Source: Prunus persica
Lineage: Eukaryota > Streptophyta > Magnoliopsida > Rosales > Rosaceae
Direction: 5' to 3'
DNA: 64,000 nucleotides
NCBI RefSeq assembly: GCF_000346465.2
Contig: NC_034010.1
Coordinates: 16,334,169-16,398,168 of the forward strand
In this document: positions 1-10,900 of the stretch, in pieces
How positions within the stretch are numbered: position 1 is the first letter of the stretch
Layout: every line of letters starts with the position of its first letter
The notes under the pieces: model-generated
Databases searched by the model: none
The model's input: the letters and a program-made list of their open reading frames with translations, nothing else
What the model was told of the DNA's origin: nothing
Position numbers and translations under genes: made by a program

Positions 1-467
1 AATGTTGTTTAATTAATTTGTAGTTGATATGTTTAATTAATTAAGGACCCAAGTATTTTTCTTTAAATGAAAGACATCAAATATATGTTTATGATTAAAA
101 GAAACATATAAACAATGACATTAGATGTCAAATTATTGTATTTTGAATTTTGAGAAGAAAAAAAAAGTTAAGTGGGCCGGGCTTGGGCCGTGATTGAAGC
201 GGGCTTGAGCTCGTGCTGTGCTTGAAGCGGACTCGAGCCAAGCCCGGCCCAGTCCATTAGACCTATTTTTTGATCCCGGCCCAGCCCAAGTTTTCGTGCT
301 CGTGCCGTGCCGTGCCTCATTTAAACGGGCTGAGCTCGTGCCGTGCTGGGCCGACCCGTCCCGTTTGACACCTCTAGTTTCTAGTCCACCATTTCTTGAC
401 CATAGGGGATGCATGGCTAAATCTTGACCATAGGGGACTAAAATAACTTATTTCGCTAAATAAAAAA
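1..467. repeat. AT-rich flank plus GC-rich hAT-like remnant
   Basis: The first 169 bases are AT-rich with nothing I recognise. Positions 170-376 are unusually GC-rich, with short words such as gggccggg and cgtgccgtgcc repeated in both orientations. They end in cgtttgacacctctag, which resembles the terminal sequence of hAT-type MITEs (TAGaGGTGTCAAACGGG read inwards). The other end is not visible, so this is at best a one-ended remnant. The open frames across it on both strands are by-products of the GC-rich repeat and are not called as genes. Confidence 0.35.
388..417. repeat. Left arm of a 30-bp inverted repeat (partner 1385-1414)
   Basis: The 30 bases here match the reverse complement of 1385-1414 at 29 positions; the core is gaccataggggatgcatgg. 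The two arms enclose the Mutator-type element at 468-1293. They could be the ends of an older outer element or a tandem-inverted host repeat. No target duplication was found outside the arms. Confidence 0.6.
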
Positions 468-817
468 GGCTTAAATGTTAAAATGGTCCCTGTGTTTTAT
501 CTCATAGGCCAATTTAGTCCCTGTGTTATCAATTTGGCCAATTTGGTCCTTATGTTTGTATATGTTAGTCAATGTGGTCCATTCCCTTTAAAATATAAAA
601 TATAAAATATTTAAAATTAATTATAAAAAATTGTAATTGATTATAAAATTTTAAATTCAATCTGAAAATGGAATATATATTTTTTTAAATTTCACCTTCC
701 TCAATTTCGCGCACACATCTCTACCACCTCCCAAACCCAGCCATCCTCACCACCACCATTCCAACCCCAAACCCATAGCCACCCTCACCACCATTCCAAC
801 CCCACCTAAACCACAAC

Positions 818-850
<33 letters not shown>

Positions 851-1293
851 GGCTTCCTCTCTAACAAATCACGAAGATCTTCATAGCCGGTCGACGTAAC
901 CTTGATGGTTCTACCGCCAATTGATCATCCTCGCTGCAACAAAAGTCGACGACATTCAGGCCAATGGATCGGAGAGGAGAGAGAGATAAAGGGTAGAGTA
1001 TGAGAAAATCTTAAACATAAGAGAGAACAAAAATTGCAGCAAGAAAATAGTAGACATCAATTCGACTAAGAACCCTTTATTTTTTTTACATGAATCAAGA
1101 CCATTGGAGGTTGAAGTTGTGTGGGTTTTAATTATTTTAGCATTATTATTATTTGAGTTTAAATCTTTATAATTAATTAAAGATTTTTAAATTTATTTTA
1201 AATGTTCTTTTGTTAGGTTTAAACATAATATTGACGGAAATAATCAAATTTGTTAACAAATACAAACACAAGGACCATTTCGACATTTAAGCC
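468..1293. mobile_element. Mutator-like non-autonomous element with 9-bp TSD
   Basis: The ends are inverted copies of about 30 bp, starting GGCTTAAATGTTAAAATGGT on the left and GGCTTAAATGTCGAAATGGT read inwards from the right. A perfect 9-bp direct repeat, AATAAAAAA, flanks the element at 459-467 and 1294-1302. Nine-base duplications with long terminal inverted repeats are characteristic of Mutator-like elements. There is no transposase frame inside. The interior holds an AT-rich arm, a CA/CCA-rich stretch (about 700-810) and a CT microsatellite (about 820-848), which could be captured leader sequence but is unidentified. It lies about 500 bp upstream of the first GLR gene and may contribute promoter sequence. 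Confidence 0.85.
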
Positions 1294-1384
1294 AATAAAA
1301 AATGCAAATTTACATGCAGTAAATATTGACATGCTTCAGACCCACTTTCCTAATTGTCTTTCTTGGGCCCACCAGGGCCCCAGC

Positions 1385-1414
1385 GCCATGCATCCCCTAT
1401 GGTCGAGAAATGGT
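1385..1414. repeat. Right arm of the 30-bp inverted repeat
   Basis: Partner of 388-417 (29 of 30 bases paired). With the left arm it frames the Mutator-like element, leaving 76 bp between that element and this arm. Confidence 0.6.
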
Positions 1415-1419
1415 AGTCC

Positions 1420-1809
1420 AGATCTCAAATCAAATGTGAACCAAATAGCAGATTCATTCTCAAAGCAGCCCCAACTTGAGACTTGATAAAAAGACTTTAG
1501 ATTGGACCATTTTTAGGGGCCTTGTGTGGAATGAAAGCAGCAGGGGAGCTTCGTGTAGTGTACCTGAAGGTGTAGTCTGGGAAGGAATAGTGAAGCGAAA
1601 CATATGGGGAAGCTTTAGATAGATAGAAGAGAAGAGAAACTGAGGCAAAGTCCTCCACCACCTCATCCTCCCTCCCGAACTGGAGAGAAACACCAATTCA
1701 CAAAGTCTTGGTCAATCTGTTCACATTACTTTCTTGAATTTCCTGGATTTTTTTATATCTTGCAGTCCACAGCCCTTCCCACTAATTAAAGAGAAGCAGA
1801 AACTAGGTC
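1420..1809 (+). promoter_or_regulatory. Upstream region of GLR-A
   Basis: This is about 390 bp of non-coding DNA directly before the GLR-A start codon. Nothing in it is a confident TATA box or intron. The stretch ending tatatcttgcag at about 1764 resembles a splice acceptor, so a short 5'UTR intron is possible. A + strand ATG at 1810 opens the receptor. Function is assigned only from position. Confidence 0.35.
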
Positions 1810-2086
1810 ATGTATATGGAGTTTCAAGGGAAGAAGCAAACCATCCTCTGCCTGTCCTTTGTGACCTTGTTTAGCCTTCTAGGTCTCTTGTGTGCTCCCA
1901 ATATTGTTGTGGAAGAGGTTCATGTTGGTGTGATTCTTGATATGGGGTCAAGGGAAGGAAAGATTATTCTCAGCTGCATTTCAACAGCCCTGTCTGATTT
2001 CTACCATCTGCATAATAACTACAGCACAAGAGTAATTCTGCACACCAGAGATTCCAAAGGAAAAGCTCTACATGCTCTATCAGCTG
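1810..2086 (+). CDS. GLR-A exon 1 (signal peptide and start of amino-terminal domain)
   Basis: The ATG at 1810 begins a hydrophobic leader (residues about 10-30, ILCLSFVTLFSLLGLLC), followed by VEEVHVGVILDMGSREGKI, the usual start of the periplasmic-binding-like domain in plant GLRs. The donor is ctg|gtaagc at 2086/2087, phase 1, the same site and phase as in GLR-B exon 1 (48164-48467). It lacks the roughly 10 residues that GLR-B has between the leader and the VEEVHVG motif. Confidence 0.88.
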
Positions 2087-2139
2087 GTAAGCCACATATT
2101 AATATTTTAGTCTTTGTACTATCAAATTAATATGGGTTG

Positions 2140-2485
2140 TGTTGAGAGTGTTTGTCCCACATTGAAATGTTAAGGGACCTAGCCTAAGTTTAAAAGGAGT
2201 TGGGCTACTCCCCCCATTGCCAATTGGTTTTGGGGTGGAACCTCAACTTCCTTCATGATATCAGAGCAAGACTTCACGTGTTTGGCCTAACGGCCACACG
2301 TGCTCCCACGCCACCCAATATGTGTTGTCCACGTGTTAGGCTTGAAAGTTCGCCACACGTGCGGGGGCGTGTTGAGAGTGTTTGTCCCACATTGAAATGT
2401 TAAGGGACCTAGCCTAAGTTTATAAGGAGTTGGGCTACTCCCCCCATTGCCAATTGGTTTTGGGGTGGAACCTCAACTTCCTTCA
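2140..2485 (+). mobile_element. TRIM (miniature LTR retrotransposon) in GLR-A intron 1
   Basis: Two 116-bp direct repeats (2140-2255 and 2370-2485) begin TGTTGAGAGTG and end ACTTCCTTCA, and differ at about one base. Immediately after the left copy is TGATATCAGAGC (2256-2267), one base off the usual primer site for initiator tRNA-Met. Immediately before the right copy is the purine-rich gcgggggcg. There is no room for gag or pol. This is the layout of a terminal-repeat retrotransposon in miniature. The expected 5-bp target duplication is not evident (ggttg versus gtgga). It is inserted in sense orientation in the intron. Confidence 0.85.
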
Positions 2486-2694
2486 GTGGACGGGAGAGAA
2501 TGAAAATGGAAGGAAATTGAACTTTATGTACGAATTTAATACGAAAAAAACTTTATATAGCAAAGTGTAAATTTCGGGTTTCACCCTAAAAACAATTACA
2601 AGAAACTATCATTATATACTTTTATCTTTAACTCTACTCGCGATCCTCAACAAAATGCAGCTCTAAATCTTTTGGATGAGATCAAAGTGGAAGC

Positions 2695-3187
2695 TGTTGA
2701 TACTCAAAATGGCCCGGCCAATATTGAGTCCAACTTAGTGATTAGATGTGCTGGGTCTTCAGCAGGGAAGAGGGCTGAGGCCCTTGGTGAAATATAGGTT
2801 GATGGGAAACCTACAGAAGACAAAGTGGGAGAAGCAATCGTTAAGCTTCGGACACCGGTGTGGTGCCGGCCGAAGACTCTCCGATGCCTAAGTCAGTTAC
2901 AAGTAGTAATTCTGGCAGAGTAACAGTAAAAGTGGGAGAATAGTTGTTTTTTGTACCTATTTATAGGGAGGTGAAAGTAGGAGTTTTGCACAAAGTTCCA
3001 ATGTGGGACTTTGTGCAAGCCGTTGTGGTGGCGACACGTGTCCTGGAGATTAGGTTTGGCAGCTGGGAGCTTCGGTAGGTGTCTGGTACCTCGGAAGTGT
3101 GTCTTCCTTCGACATAGGAGAAGGCGTGGCTGCCTTGGTGCTAGTCACTTTGGTGCTGGGTCTGCTCGGTTCATTATGGTGTAAACA
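2695..3187 (-). repeat. 3' LTR of the Ty3/gypsy element (493 bp)
   Basis: Runs from TGTTGATACTC to ATGGTGTAAACA. It lacks a 14-bp segment (gggtactgttccct region) found just beside the TATA motif in the right LTR; the loss is bounded by cct, which suggests a microhomology deletion. Confidence 0.93.
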
Positions 3188-3427
3188 GTAGTCCCCCAAG
3201 TTCGCGGTCGAGAAGTAACTTCTGGGTTGGGAACTTGTGAGTTTTTGTAATTGTAACCGAGCATTCCAGCTTCATTGGGAGCCGCAGGGCACTCCCTAGT
3301 CCCCCAAGTTGGCAAGCTAGGAGTTGCGTCAACACATGGTAGCTGGGTATCTTGGTACCTGGGCATGTTGCAGATAATATGGGAGCTGGGTCCGTAGGGG
3401 AGCCGGACCTTCGAGGGGGCCGAGTCT

Positions 3428-3490
3428 TGTGGAAAATTTGGACTTCCCACAATGTGTCCATGGCCCTTGCCGTTCGGCAAGGGTCTAGCT

Positions 3491-3529
<39 letters not shown>

Positions 3530-4884
3530 AATGGCCGGGCCATTTGGAAATTTTGGACTTCCCCACAAAGCCTCAATGGCCCTTGCCGTTCGGCAAGGGT
3601 CTAGCAAAAATTTTTTATTTTTTTATTTTGTCACGGCCGGGCCATGCTGATAGAGATTGAAGGCTTAGCTTGGATTGGGCCTTCGGCAAGTGGTTGGACT
3701 TGGGCCCGAGTTGGGCCTCGGCAATTAAGAAGGGCTAGGGTTGTTGCAGGAGGGGGGTATAAAAATAAGGTTTGGCAACCATGCCGTTCGGCAATTCCTT
3801 GGAGAGAAGCAAAATCGTGGAGTTTTGAACTTGCCGTTCGGCAAGTCTTTGGAGGCAAGGTTTGGGGGTTGCTCACGGGTTGGCAAAGAGCACCGCTTGG
3901 CACGGAGAAGAAGCCGGTTTCGGCAAGGCAGCGTAGCAGCTGGAGTGGCGCGGAGGTTGAAGTGCTGTGCCGAGGAGGTTGAAGTGCGAGCATATAAATT
4001 GTGGCTGCTAAATCCGTGCTGTGGCTTCGGCAGGGGGCTGGGTTTTGAGTAGGTGCAGATCGGCAGGCCGTGGGGATTGGCGAGAGGTCTGCAGGTGGCT
4101 GAGCTTCGGCAAGGTAGCTGGAGGAGCTGGGCGGTGCAGCTTTGCCTTGGCAGGGGCAAGTCCGTGGTGGTCTTTAGGTACTCCTTCGGCAAGAAGACCT
4201 TGGTGCTTCGGCAAAGGGGCTGCCGAGATCAAGTTGGAGTTGCAACAACTCTTGCCGTTCGGTAGGGGACTTGGCGCCGTTGGGCCGTTGTGAGCTTGGC
4301 TTCGGGCGAAGGGGCTGGGCATTTTTGGAGCTGGGCAGCCTTGGCGAGTAAAGCTTCGGGCGGACTTGGTCCTTCGGCAGTTTTTCTTCTGCAGATGGGC
4401 AGCTGGAGTAAGTTTTGATTCGTGGGACCTTACCGTTCGGCAGAAGTCACTGGGAAGGCATTTGTTTGTCCATTCTTCCGCGAGTCTTCTTTCGGCAAGG
4501 CAAGAAAGTAGGTCTTTCGAATTGTGTTTGAAGACCCTTGCCGTTCGGCAAGGGTGATTGGAGAAGACTTGAGGCCAACTCATCCGGGTGTCTAGCTCCT
4601 TTTGTCGTTCGGCAGTTGTGGTGAACACTAGGTGGGCCGAGTTGTCTTTACTAGCTGGGCCGAAAAATAGCTGGGCCGCCCATAAGGCAGGTGAGCCCCA
4701 TTTGTTGCTGCCCGTACCTTGCCGTTCGGCAAGTCCAGCTAAAATATATTGTGAAATTGGTTTGGGTGTCTTGATCAAATTTGGGTTTAGCCTTGTAGTA
4801 GGATTGGGCTTACGAAATAGGCTGGGACACGTGAAAATATGGGGACTCCATTTTGTTTTTGCACGGGCCTTGCCGGCAAGGCCC
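3428..4884. repeat. Family of CTTGCCG-TT-CGGCAAG palindromes
   Basis: A near-palindrome, CCCTTGCCGTTCGGCAAGGG, occurs at 3464-3483, 3580-3599 and 4535-4554. Shorter versions (12-16 bp) lie at 3782-3793, 3830-3845, about 4251, 4432, 4605 and 4718-4733, and a perfect 20-bp palindrome GGGCCTTGCCGGCAAGGCCC lies at 4865-4884. Single half sites (cttcggcaag) are scattered between them and also occur in the LTRs as cttcggtagg. The first two copies sit in a 60-bp direct duplication that surrounds a 35-base T tract (3494-3528). The tract lies between the antisense gene and the 3' LTR. No coding role is evident. Confidence 0.8.
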
Positions 4885-5019
4885 CTAAATTTCCCTCAAT
4901 TTTTGTTTTTGGTTTGTGTATTTTGAAAATTGAATTTCAAATTGTGTGTAGGTACAAGGGATTTGGGAGGGAATATGATAGGGTTTGCTCGTGAAACGAG
5001 GCGTGGGTACCCTTAGTTG

Positions 5020-5183
5020 GCTACAAATAGGAACTTGGAGTGGTGAAGGCACCACACTTGAGTTGAGTTGAGAAAAATTGTGAGAATTTGAAGGAGAGGA
5101 GAGGCGATTTCCGGCGATTAGTTTGTGGTGGTGCTTGTGGCTGAGGTGATTTCCGGCGAGTCCTTCGTGGTGGTGCGAACAAG
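5020..5183 (+). promoter_or_regulatory. Promoter and 5'UTR exon of the antisense gene
   Basis: A TATA-like ctacaaatagg lies at about 5021. A leader of roughly 130 bases follows, ending at a donor aag|gttaga (5183/5184). The acceptor gtag at 5427-5430 lies immediately before the ATG at 5431, giving a 247-bp intron in the 5'UTR. The promoter lies inside the retroelement and points against it. Confidence 0.5.
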
Positions 5184-5430
5184 GTTAGACCTCATTTCGC
5201 TTGACTTTTTGAATTGAAATGTATTGTTTTGCATGAACATGTTGAAGGCTAGGAAGAACACATTGAACATGAGCATGAACATGATGAACACGTTGAACAT
5301 ATGTATGAACATGTAGAATTCTTGCCTGGATACCAAAGAACATGTAGATTTGCCAAATTTTTGTTGTTGTGGTTCGATCCTCCTTGCATGTGCATTAGTT
5401 CCTTTTTCTTGTTTTTTTTGCAAATTGTAG

Positions 5431-7670
5431 ATGTCTGAAAGTTCTGATAGAGAAAGTCCTGAGCCCCCTGCCTTTGGCGGGGATGACACTGAGAGTGAAG
5501 AGCCCAGCCAATATATTTGTTCTAAAGAGGAGAGTTCAGAGACAGAGGGTATGGTAGAAGGAACCATAGAAAGTAGGATGATAGAGCCTGGGGGTGAGAG
5601 GGCTGAGCCATCGGGAGACTCTGGGTCGGCTGCATATAGGGAGATGCAGAGAAATTATATAGAGTTAGAGGCTATAGCAAATCGGGTTCTAGCCTTGCCT
5701 CAAACGCAAGAAGTGGGTTCGAGCAACCAGGCATCACCATCAGGGTCTGTGGGTATAGCCGTGGCTTCGGTATCAGAGGGATTAAACATCCGGGTTAGTG
5801 TCCCGTTGCCGCGGCGGAATACACTTACAGAAGCGAAATTGGCCCAGCTACGAACAGATTTTTGTGTGCCAGCCTATGTGGGCTTGAGGTTACCCACTGA
5901 GGCCGATATAGTCAGATATCCTTCGGATGGCTCCGTGATGATTTTTACAGATATGTATCGGCACGGCTTCAGACTACCGTTTCATCCGTGGGTTCAGATG
6001 ATGTTGGCCAAGTTGGGGTATGCACCGGGGCAGTATAATCCCAACTTTTGGATTCTTCTTCATGGGGTGTATATTGCCTGGTGGTTGGCTGGGTTAGGGG
6101 AGCCAACGTTTGAGCAATTCATGTACCTGTACTCCATTTCGAAGCAGCAGGGGAATTTTGGCTGGGTACAGGCCAATTGCCGAAAGGCGAAGGAGAGGGG
6201 TTATTTTATTGGACACAAGCCCACAACGCAAAAGTCCTGGAGGAACAGGTGGTGCATGGCCTACGGGGACTGGGAGAGTCCTCCAGGGAAGAGCGTTGTC
6301 CAGCACATTCCTACCCACTTCCAGTCTATAGGTCCTTGGCCCCATCCCTTAAGTTGTCTAATGCTTGATTGTGTTGTCTTGGCTCCTATTTTTGGTTCTG
6401 TATTTTGTCTGTGCCAGTATAAATGGCTAAGTAGTATCTGACCTTTGGTGCAGGTTCAGTGAAGTGGGGGCCTATCTCCAAGGAGCAGGAAGACGAGGTT
6501 GAGTGGGTGAGGGCGCAGCTGTCGGAGACTGAGCGTGAGTGCGGGAACCTAGTCACGCAGAAGAATTTGTTTGAGTCCGGACTCCTTCAAGGAAGTAAGT
6601 ACCTAGGTCACATTTATGAGTTGTGTGCTGGGCCTTTTGTGGTTGTGACTAATGTAGTTGTTTTGTTTGTTTGGACAGTGGCTGGCATCATAAGGGGGAG
6701 CACGAAGGTGGCCGTAGACATTGATGAGGCCGAGATGCAGAAGCGGCTGAGGGAGTCTCGGGCCAAGAAAGCTGAGAAGAGTGCTGGAAAACGACCTAGG
6801 GATGATGACGAGGGTCGGGTCGCGGACGTGCTGGGGAAAAGGAAAGCCTTGGAGGAGGCTCATCAGCATGTGATGGGGTCAGGGCCGAGACTTCCGCCCT
6901 TTGATCTGCAGGCACCGCCGAAGCTACCCTTCGGCATGGAGGACGTGTTCGCTGAAGGGGTAGAGAAGGTAGACTTCGGCAGGCTACGCCAGCAGAAGAA
7001 GGAGGTCAACCTGGCGATGCACCGGCAGGAGGTGCCTTGAGTGAACGTCTTCCTGGAAGGCGTGAAGAGCGACCCTGAGGCTCTGGCGAGGACTCCAGCT
7101 TCTTCCTTCATTGACCGGGCCCAAAAGACGATCCTCACCTCTGCCTATGTAAGTGTTTAGGTCCTTTTTGAATGTATTTGTGTTGGAGTATTTATGTGTG
7201 GATTGACTAACATGGTGTTTGTTTTGCAGGCCTTTGGCGAGATGTACGTCAGCATGGCCAAGGCTGACAAGGAGATCCAGAGGCTGAAGAGGCGGGATGA
7301 GCTAGCCAAGAGCAAAATGGCGGAGACGCAGGAGGCCATCCGAGAGAAGAATGCCTTGCTGGTTCAAAAGGCGGCCCTGGCCAAGGAGGTGGAGGAGCTG
7401 AAGAGATCGAGGGCCGAGGAGGTGGCTGCTGCCCGAGTCGAGGCGATTGAGTCCTTCCGATCCTCAGAGGAGCTGAAGAGCTACATCATGGACCGACTGG
7501 TTGATGAGCAGCTTCGCTGGGAAGATAGGTTGGTTAGGTTCAACCCCTCGGTGGAGATTAACTTTGACACCAGTGGCGAGCCTCCTGCACATACCCCTCC
7601 TGCTGATGCTAGCGCCCCGACACTAGAGGCTGAGCCGGCCAGTGAGGATGCCCCGTCGACCGAGTCTTGA
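5431..7670 (+). pseudogene. Antisense intron-containing gene inside the Ty3/gypsy element (plant mobile-domain / 'putative gypsy type transposon' family)
   Basis: Coding exons by splice sites: 5431-6331, 6454-6594, 6679-7148, 7230-7670. All three junctions keep frame. The N-terminal quarter is acidic and Ser/Glu-rich. Residues about 140-280 contain tryptophan- and glycine-rich segments (PFHPWVQMMLAKLGYAPGQ, YIAWWLAGLGEPTFEQFMYL) that I associate with the plant 'putative gypsy type transposon' domain carried by many retroelements. The C-terminal third is a charged coiled coil (EIQRLKRRDELAKSKMAETQ and onward), followed by a Pro/Glu tail. An in-frame TGA at 7038-7040 interrupts an otherwise continuous frame that resumes at once with VNVFLEGVKSDP, so this copy is probably dead. 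It runs opposite to gag-pol and converges on its end (7670 against 7992). Molecular role unknown. Confidence 0.75.
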
Positions 7671-7991
7671 AGGCGTTGCCTTCGTTATGTTTTACAGTGA
7701 TTTTGTACTCTAGTGATTGTGTTGGAACACTGGTTATTTTGTTTATGTATGAACACTTGTCCTTGCCTGGAGCAAGGGTGTTTTTATTTATGATATGAGA
7801 CTTGGTTTGATATCAATTGTGTTAGTAAAAATGATAACAATGTGAGTGTATGAGAATGAGCCGGAGTCAGACATTTCATTGAAATAGATGCCGAAAGGCA
7901 AAAGGTACAAGTGGTCTAGGGTCTAGATACCTTACTTCTACCTTACAGTAAATAATCAAGACCAAAGTATTGTCCTAGGGTCTAGATATGT
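7671..7991. other. Convergent 3' ends of the antisense gene and pol
   Basis: About 320 bp of T-rich DNA between the antisense stop (7670) and the pol stop (7992). It should hold the 3'UTRs of two converging transcripts. No canonical AATAAA was picked out with confidence. Confidence 0.4.
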
Positions 7992-10900
7992 TTACTTGTA
8001 ATAATACTTGAGGTGGTCAGCATTCCACGGGTGAGGCAGCGTCTTGCCTGTGGAATCACGAAGCTGATAAGTGCCGGGGCGGCAGATTTTGATAATCTCA
8101 TAAGGACCTTCCCATGTAGGGCCGAGGGTACCTTCGCTGGGATTTTTGGTAGCCAAGGAAACTTTGCGCATGACCCAGTCCACCATTTTGAAAGAACGGG
8201 GCTTGACTCGGGAGTCGTAATATTTGGCGATCCGTTGTTTGTACGCGACATTACGCATGTTCGATTGGTCCCGGAGCTCGTCAATGAAGTCGAGGTTGAG
8301 GGCCAACTGCTCGTCATTGGCCGTGGCATCGTAAGTGGAGGTTCGGTATGTGGGCTGGCCAATCTCTACCGGAGCCACGGCCTCGGTTCCAAATGATAGG
8401 GAGAACGGCGTTTCACCCGTGGATGTGCGGAAAGTGGTGCGGTAGGACCAGAGTAGTTCTGGCCAGCACCCCTTGGCTTTGTCAAGTTTTGTCTTGAGGG
8501 TCTTCTTGATAATTTTGTTCACGGCTTCGACCTGGCCATTGGACTGAGGATGGGCTGGGGAGGCGAAACACAGACGAATCTTGAGGTTGGAACAAAATTG
8601 TTTGAATTTGGCGTTGTCAAATTGCCGGCCGTTGTCGGTGACGATGGAGTTGGGGATGCCGAAGCGACATACAATGTTTTGCCACACAAAGGATTCAATG
8701 CGAGCCGCAGTGATGGTGGCCAAGGCCTCGGCCTCAGCCCACTTGGTGAAGTAGTCTACGGCCACAACTGCATACTTGACTTGGCCCTTGCCCTCTGGCA
8801 TAGGTCCAATGAGATCCAGTCCCCATTGGGCAAATGGCCAAGGGCTGACGATGGCAGTCAACGGTTCAGCCGGGAGTTGTGGAATGTTGGCAAATCGCTG
8901 ACACTTGTCGCATTTCTGGGTGAATTCCTGGGCGTCAGTGTGGAGCGATGGCCAGAAGTATCCTTGGCGGATTGCCTTATGGGCCAGCGAGCGTGCGCCC
9001 GAGTGGTTACCGCATATGCCTTCATGGATTTCTCGGAGGACATAGTGACCCTCCTCTGGAGTCAGGCATCGGAGGTAAGGAAGGCTGAAACCCCGCTTGT
9101 ATAAGGAGCCGTTAATGATCAGGTAACGGGCAGAGCGATGGCGAACGCGCCGTGCTTCTGCCGGATTAGCCGGTAGTGTTTGGTTCTGTAAGAACTGGAG
9201 GATGGGGTCCATCCATGTAGGGCTGTGATCAATAGTGCAGATGAGTGGGGCTTGTGTGCTGGGCTGGGCCAAAAACTCGATGTGGATGTGTCGACCCATT
9301 CCTTGCTCCAAGGCTGATGCCAACCTGGCTAGTGCATCGGCATGGCTATTCTCGGAGCGCGGCACTTGCTTGATAGAGTGGGCGTGGAAGGTTGCCAGCA
9401 AGTGCCGAGCGTGCTGGAGGTAGGCCGTCATAGAGGCATCCTTAGCCGTGAAGTCCTGGTTGACCTGGTGGACCACAAGTTGTGAATCGCTGAATATCTG
9501 AATTTGCCTGGCGTCCATCTCTTTGGCTAATCGAAGACCAGCTAAGAGTGCTTCATATTCGGCGTCATTGTTGGAGGCTTGGAATTTGAAGCGAAGGGCG
9601 TACTCGAGGGCAACCTTGTCTGGGGAGATGAGAACGAGGTCGGCCCCACAGCCCTGGGCATTAGAAGAGCCGTCTACGAATAAGGTCCACAGGGGCTGGG
9701 TTAGGTCGAGATTGCCTTCGGTGGGGGTTTGGTTCTGGCTGGGAGGGGGATTGGGTTCGGTTATGGGCTGAATAGCTGCCGAAGCTTGAGGCTCCGTGAA
9801 TTCGGATAAGAAGTCAGCAACGGCCTGTCCCCTCATAGCCGGGCGGGGTTTGTAATGAAGATCAAACTCGCCCAGTTCAATGGCCCATTTGACCAGCCTC
9901 CCAGAAGTTTCTGGGTTCTGCAACACCTGTCGGAGCGGTTGGTTGGTTAAGACATGGATGGTGTGAGCTTGGAAATATGGTCGGAGGCGTCTTGCCGAGA
10001 CGACCAGGGCGAACGCCAATTTTTCGATGTCCAGGTACCGAACTTCGGCATCTTGCAATGCTTTACTAACATAATGCACTGGGTGTTCCGCGTTATCCTT
10101 TGATCGGATGAGCACAGAGCTAACAGCCGAAGCTGAAATGGAGAGATAAATCACGAGGATGTCTCCGTGCTCAGGGGTTGACAATAAAGGGGCCCGGCCC
10201 ATATACTCTTTGAGCTCGCTGAAAGCCGTGTCGCATTCAGCAGTCCAGGTGATGTTTCTTTTGGTGCCTTTAAGGGCCTTGAAGAATGGGGCGCAGCGGT
10301 CAGTGGCTTTGGAGATAAATCTGGTCAGGGCTGCGACACGCCCTGTAAGGCTTTGGATATCTTTGACCGTCTTAGGTACCGTCATGTCTAAGATGGCCTG
10401 GATCTTTTCTGGGTTGGCCTCAATACCCCTCTGGCTGATCATGAAGCCCAGGAATTTGCCGGAAGCCACCCCGAATGCACATTTGGTGGGGTTAAGCCTC
10501 ATTTTGTACTGCTTCAGGATGGTGAACATGGCGGAGAGGTTAGGGATGTGCTGGTCAGCTGTGCGACTCTTGACTAGCATGTCGTCGACATAAACCTCCA
10601 TGGTATTGCCAATCAGTGGGGCGAAAAGGTGGTTCACCAGTCGCTGGTACGTTGCCCCGGCGTTCTTGAGGCCAAAGGGCATCACCTTATAGCAGTAGAG
10701 GCCGCGGTCCGTAATGAAAGAGGTGTGGGCCCGATCTTCGGGGTGCATGAAGATCTGGTTGTATCCTGAATAAGCATCCATGAAGCTAAGGAGGGCGTGG
10801 CCTGCTGTGGCGTCGACCAACTGGTCAATGCGGGGTAGGGGGAAGCTGTCCTTCGGGCAGGCCCGGTTGAGGTTGGTGTAATCGACACACATGCGCCAGC

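Noticed and set aside
2256..2267. tRNA-like sequence
   Set aside because: It is only a 12-base primer-binding match to initiator tRNA-Met; the same holds for 53211-53228 in Cassandra. No tRNA gene is present.
2200..2403. 67-codon frame in GLR-A intron 1
   Set aside because: Lies inside the TRIM and spans its LTRs and primer site; not a gene.
3145..3660. Open frames with long polylysine or polyphenylalanine runs
   Set aside because: They are produced by the 35-base T tract and its complement inside the retroelement 3' region; no other coding features.
3631..4926. Several GC-rich overlapping frames of 60-256 codons on both strands
   Set aside because: They follow the palindrome repeats (cttcggcaag reads as repeated short peptides in every frame), with no domain and no splice context.
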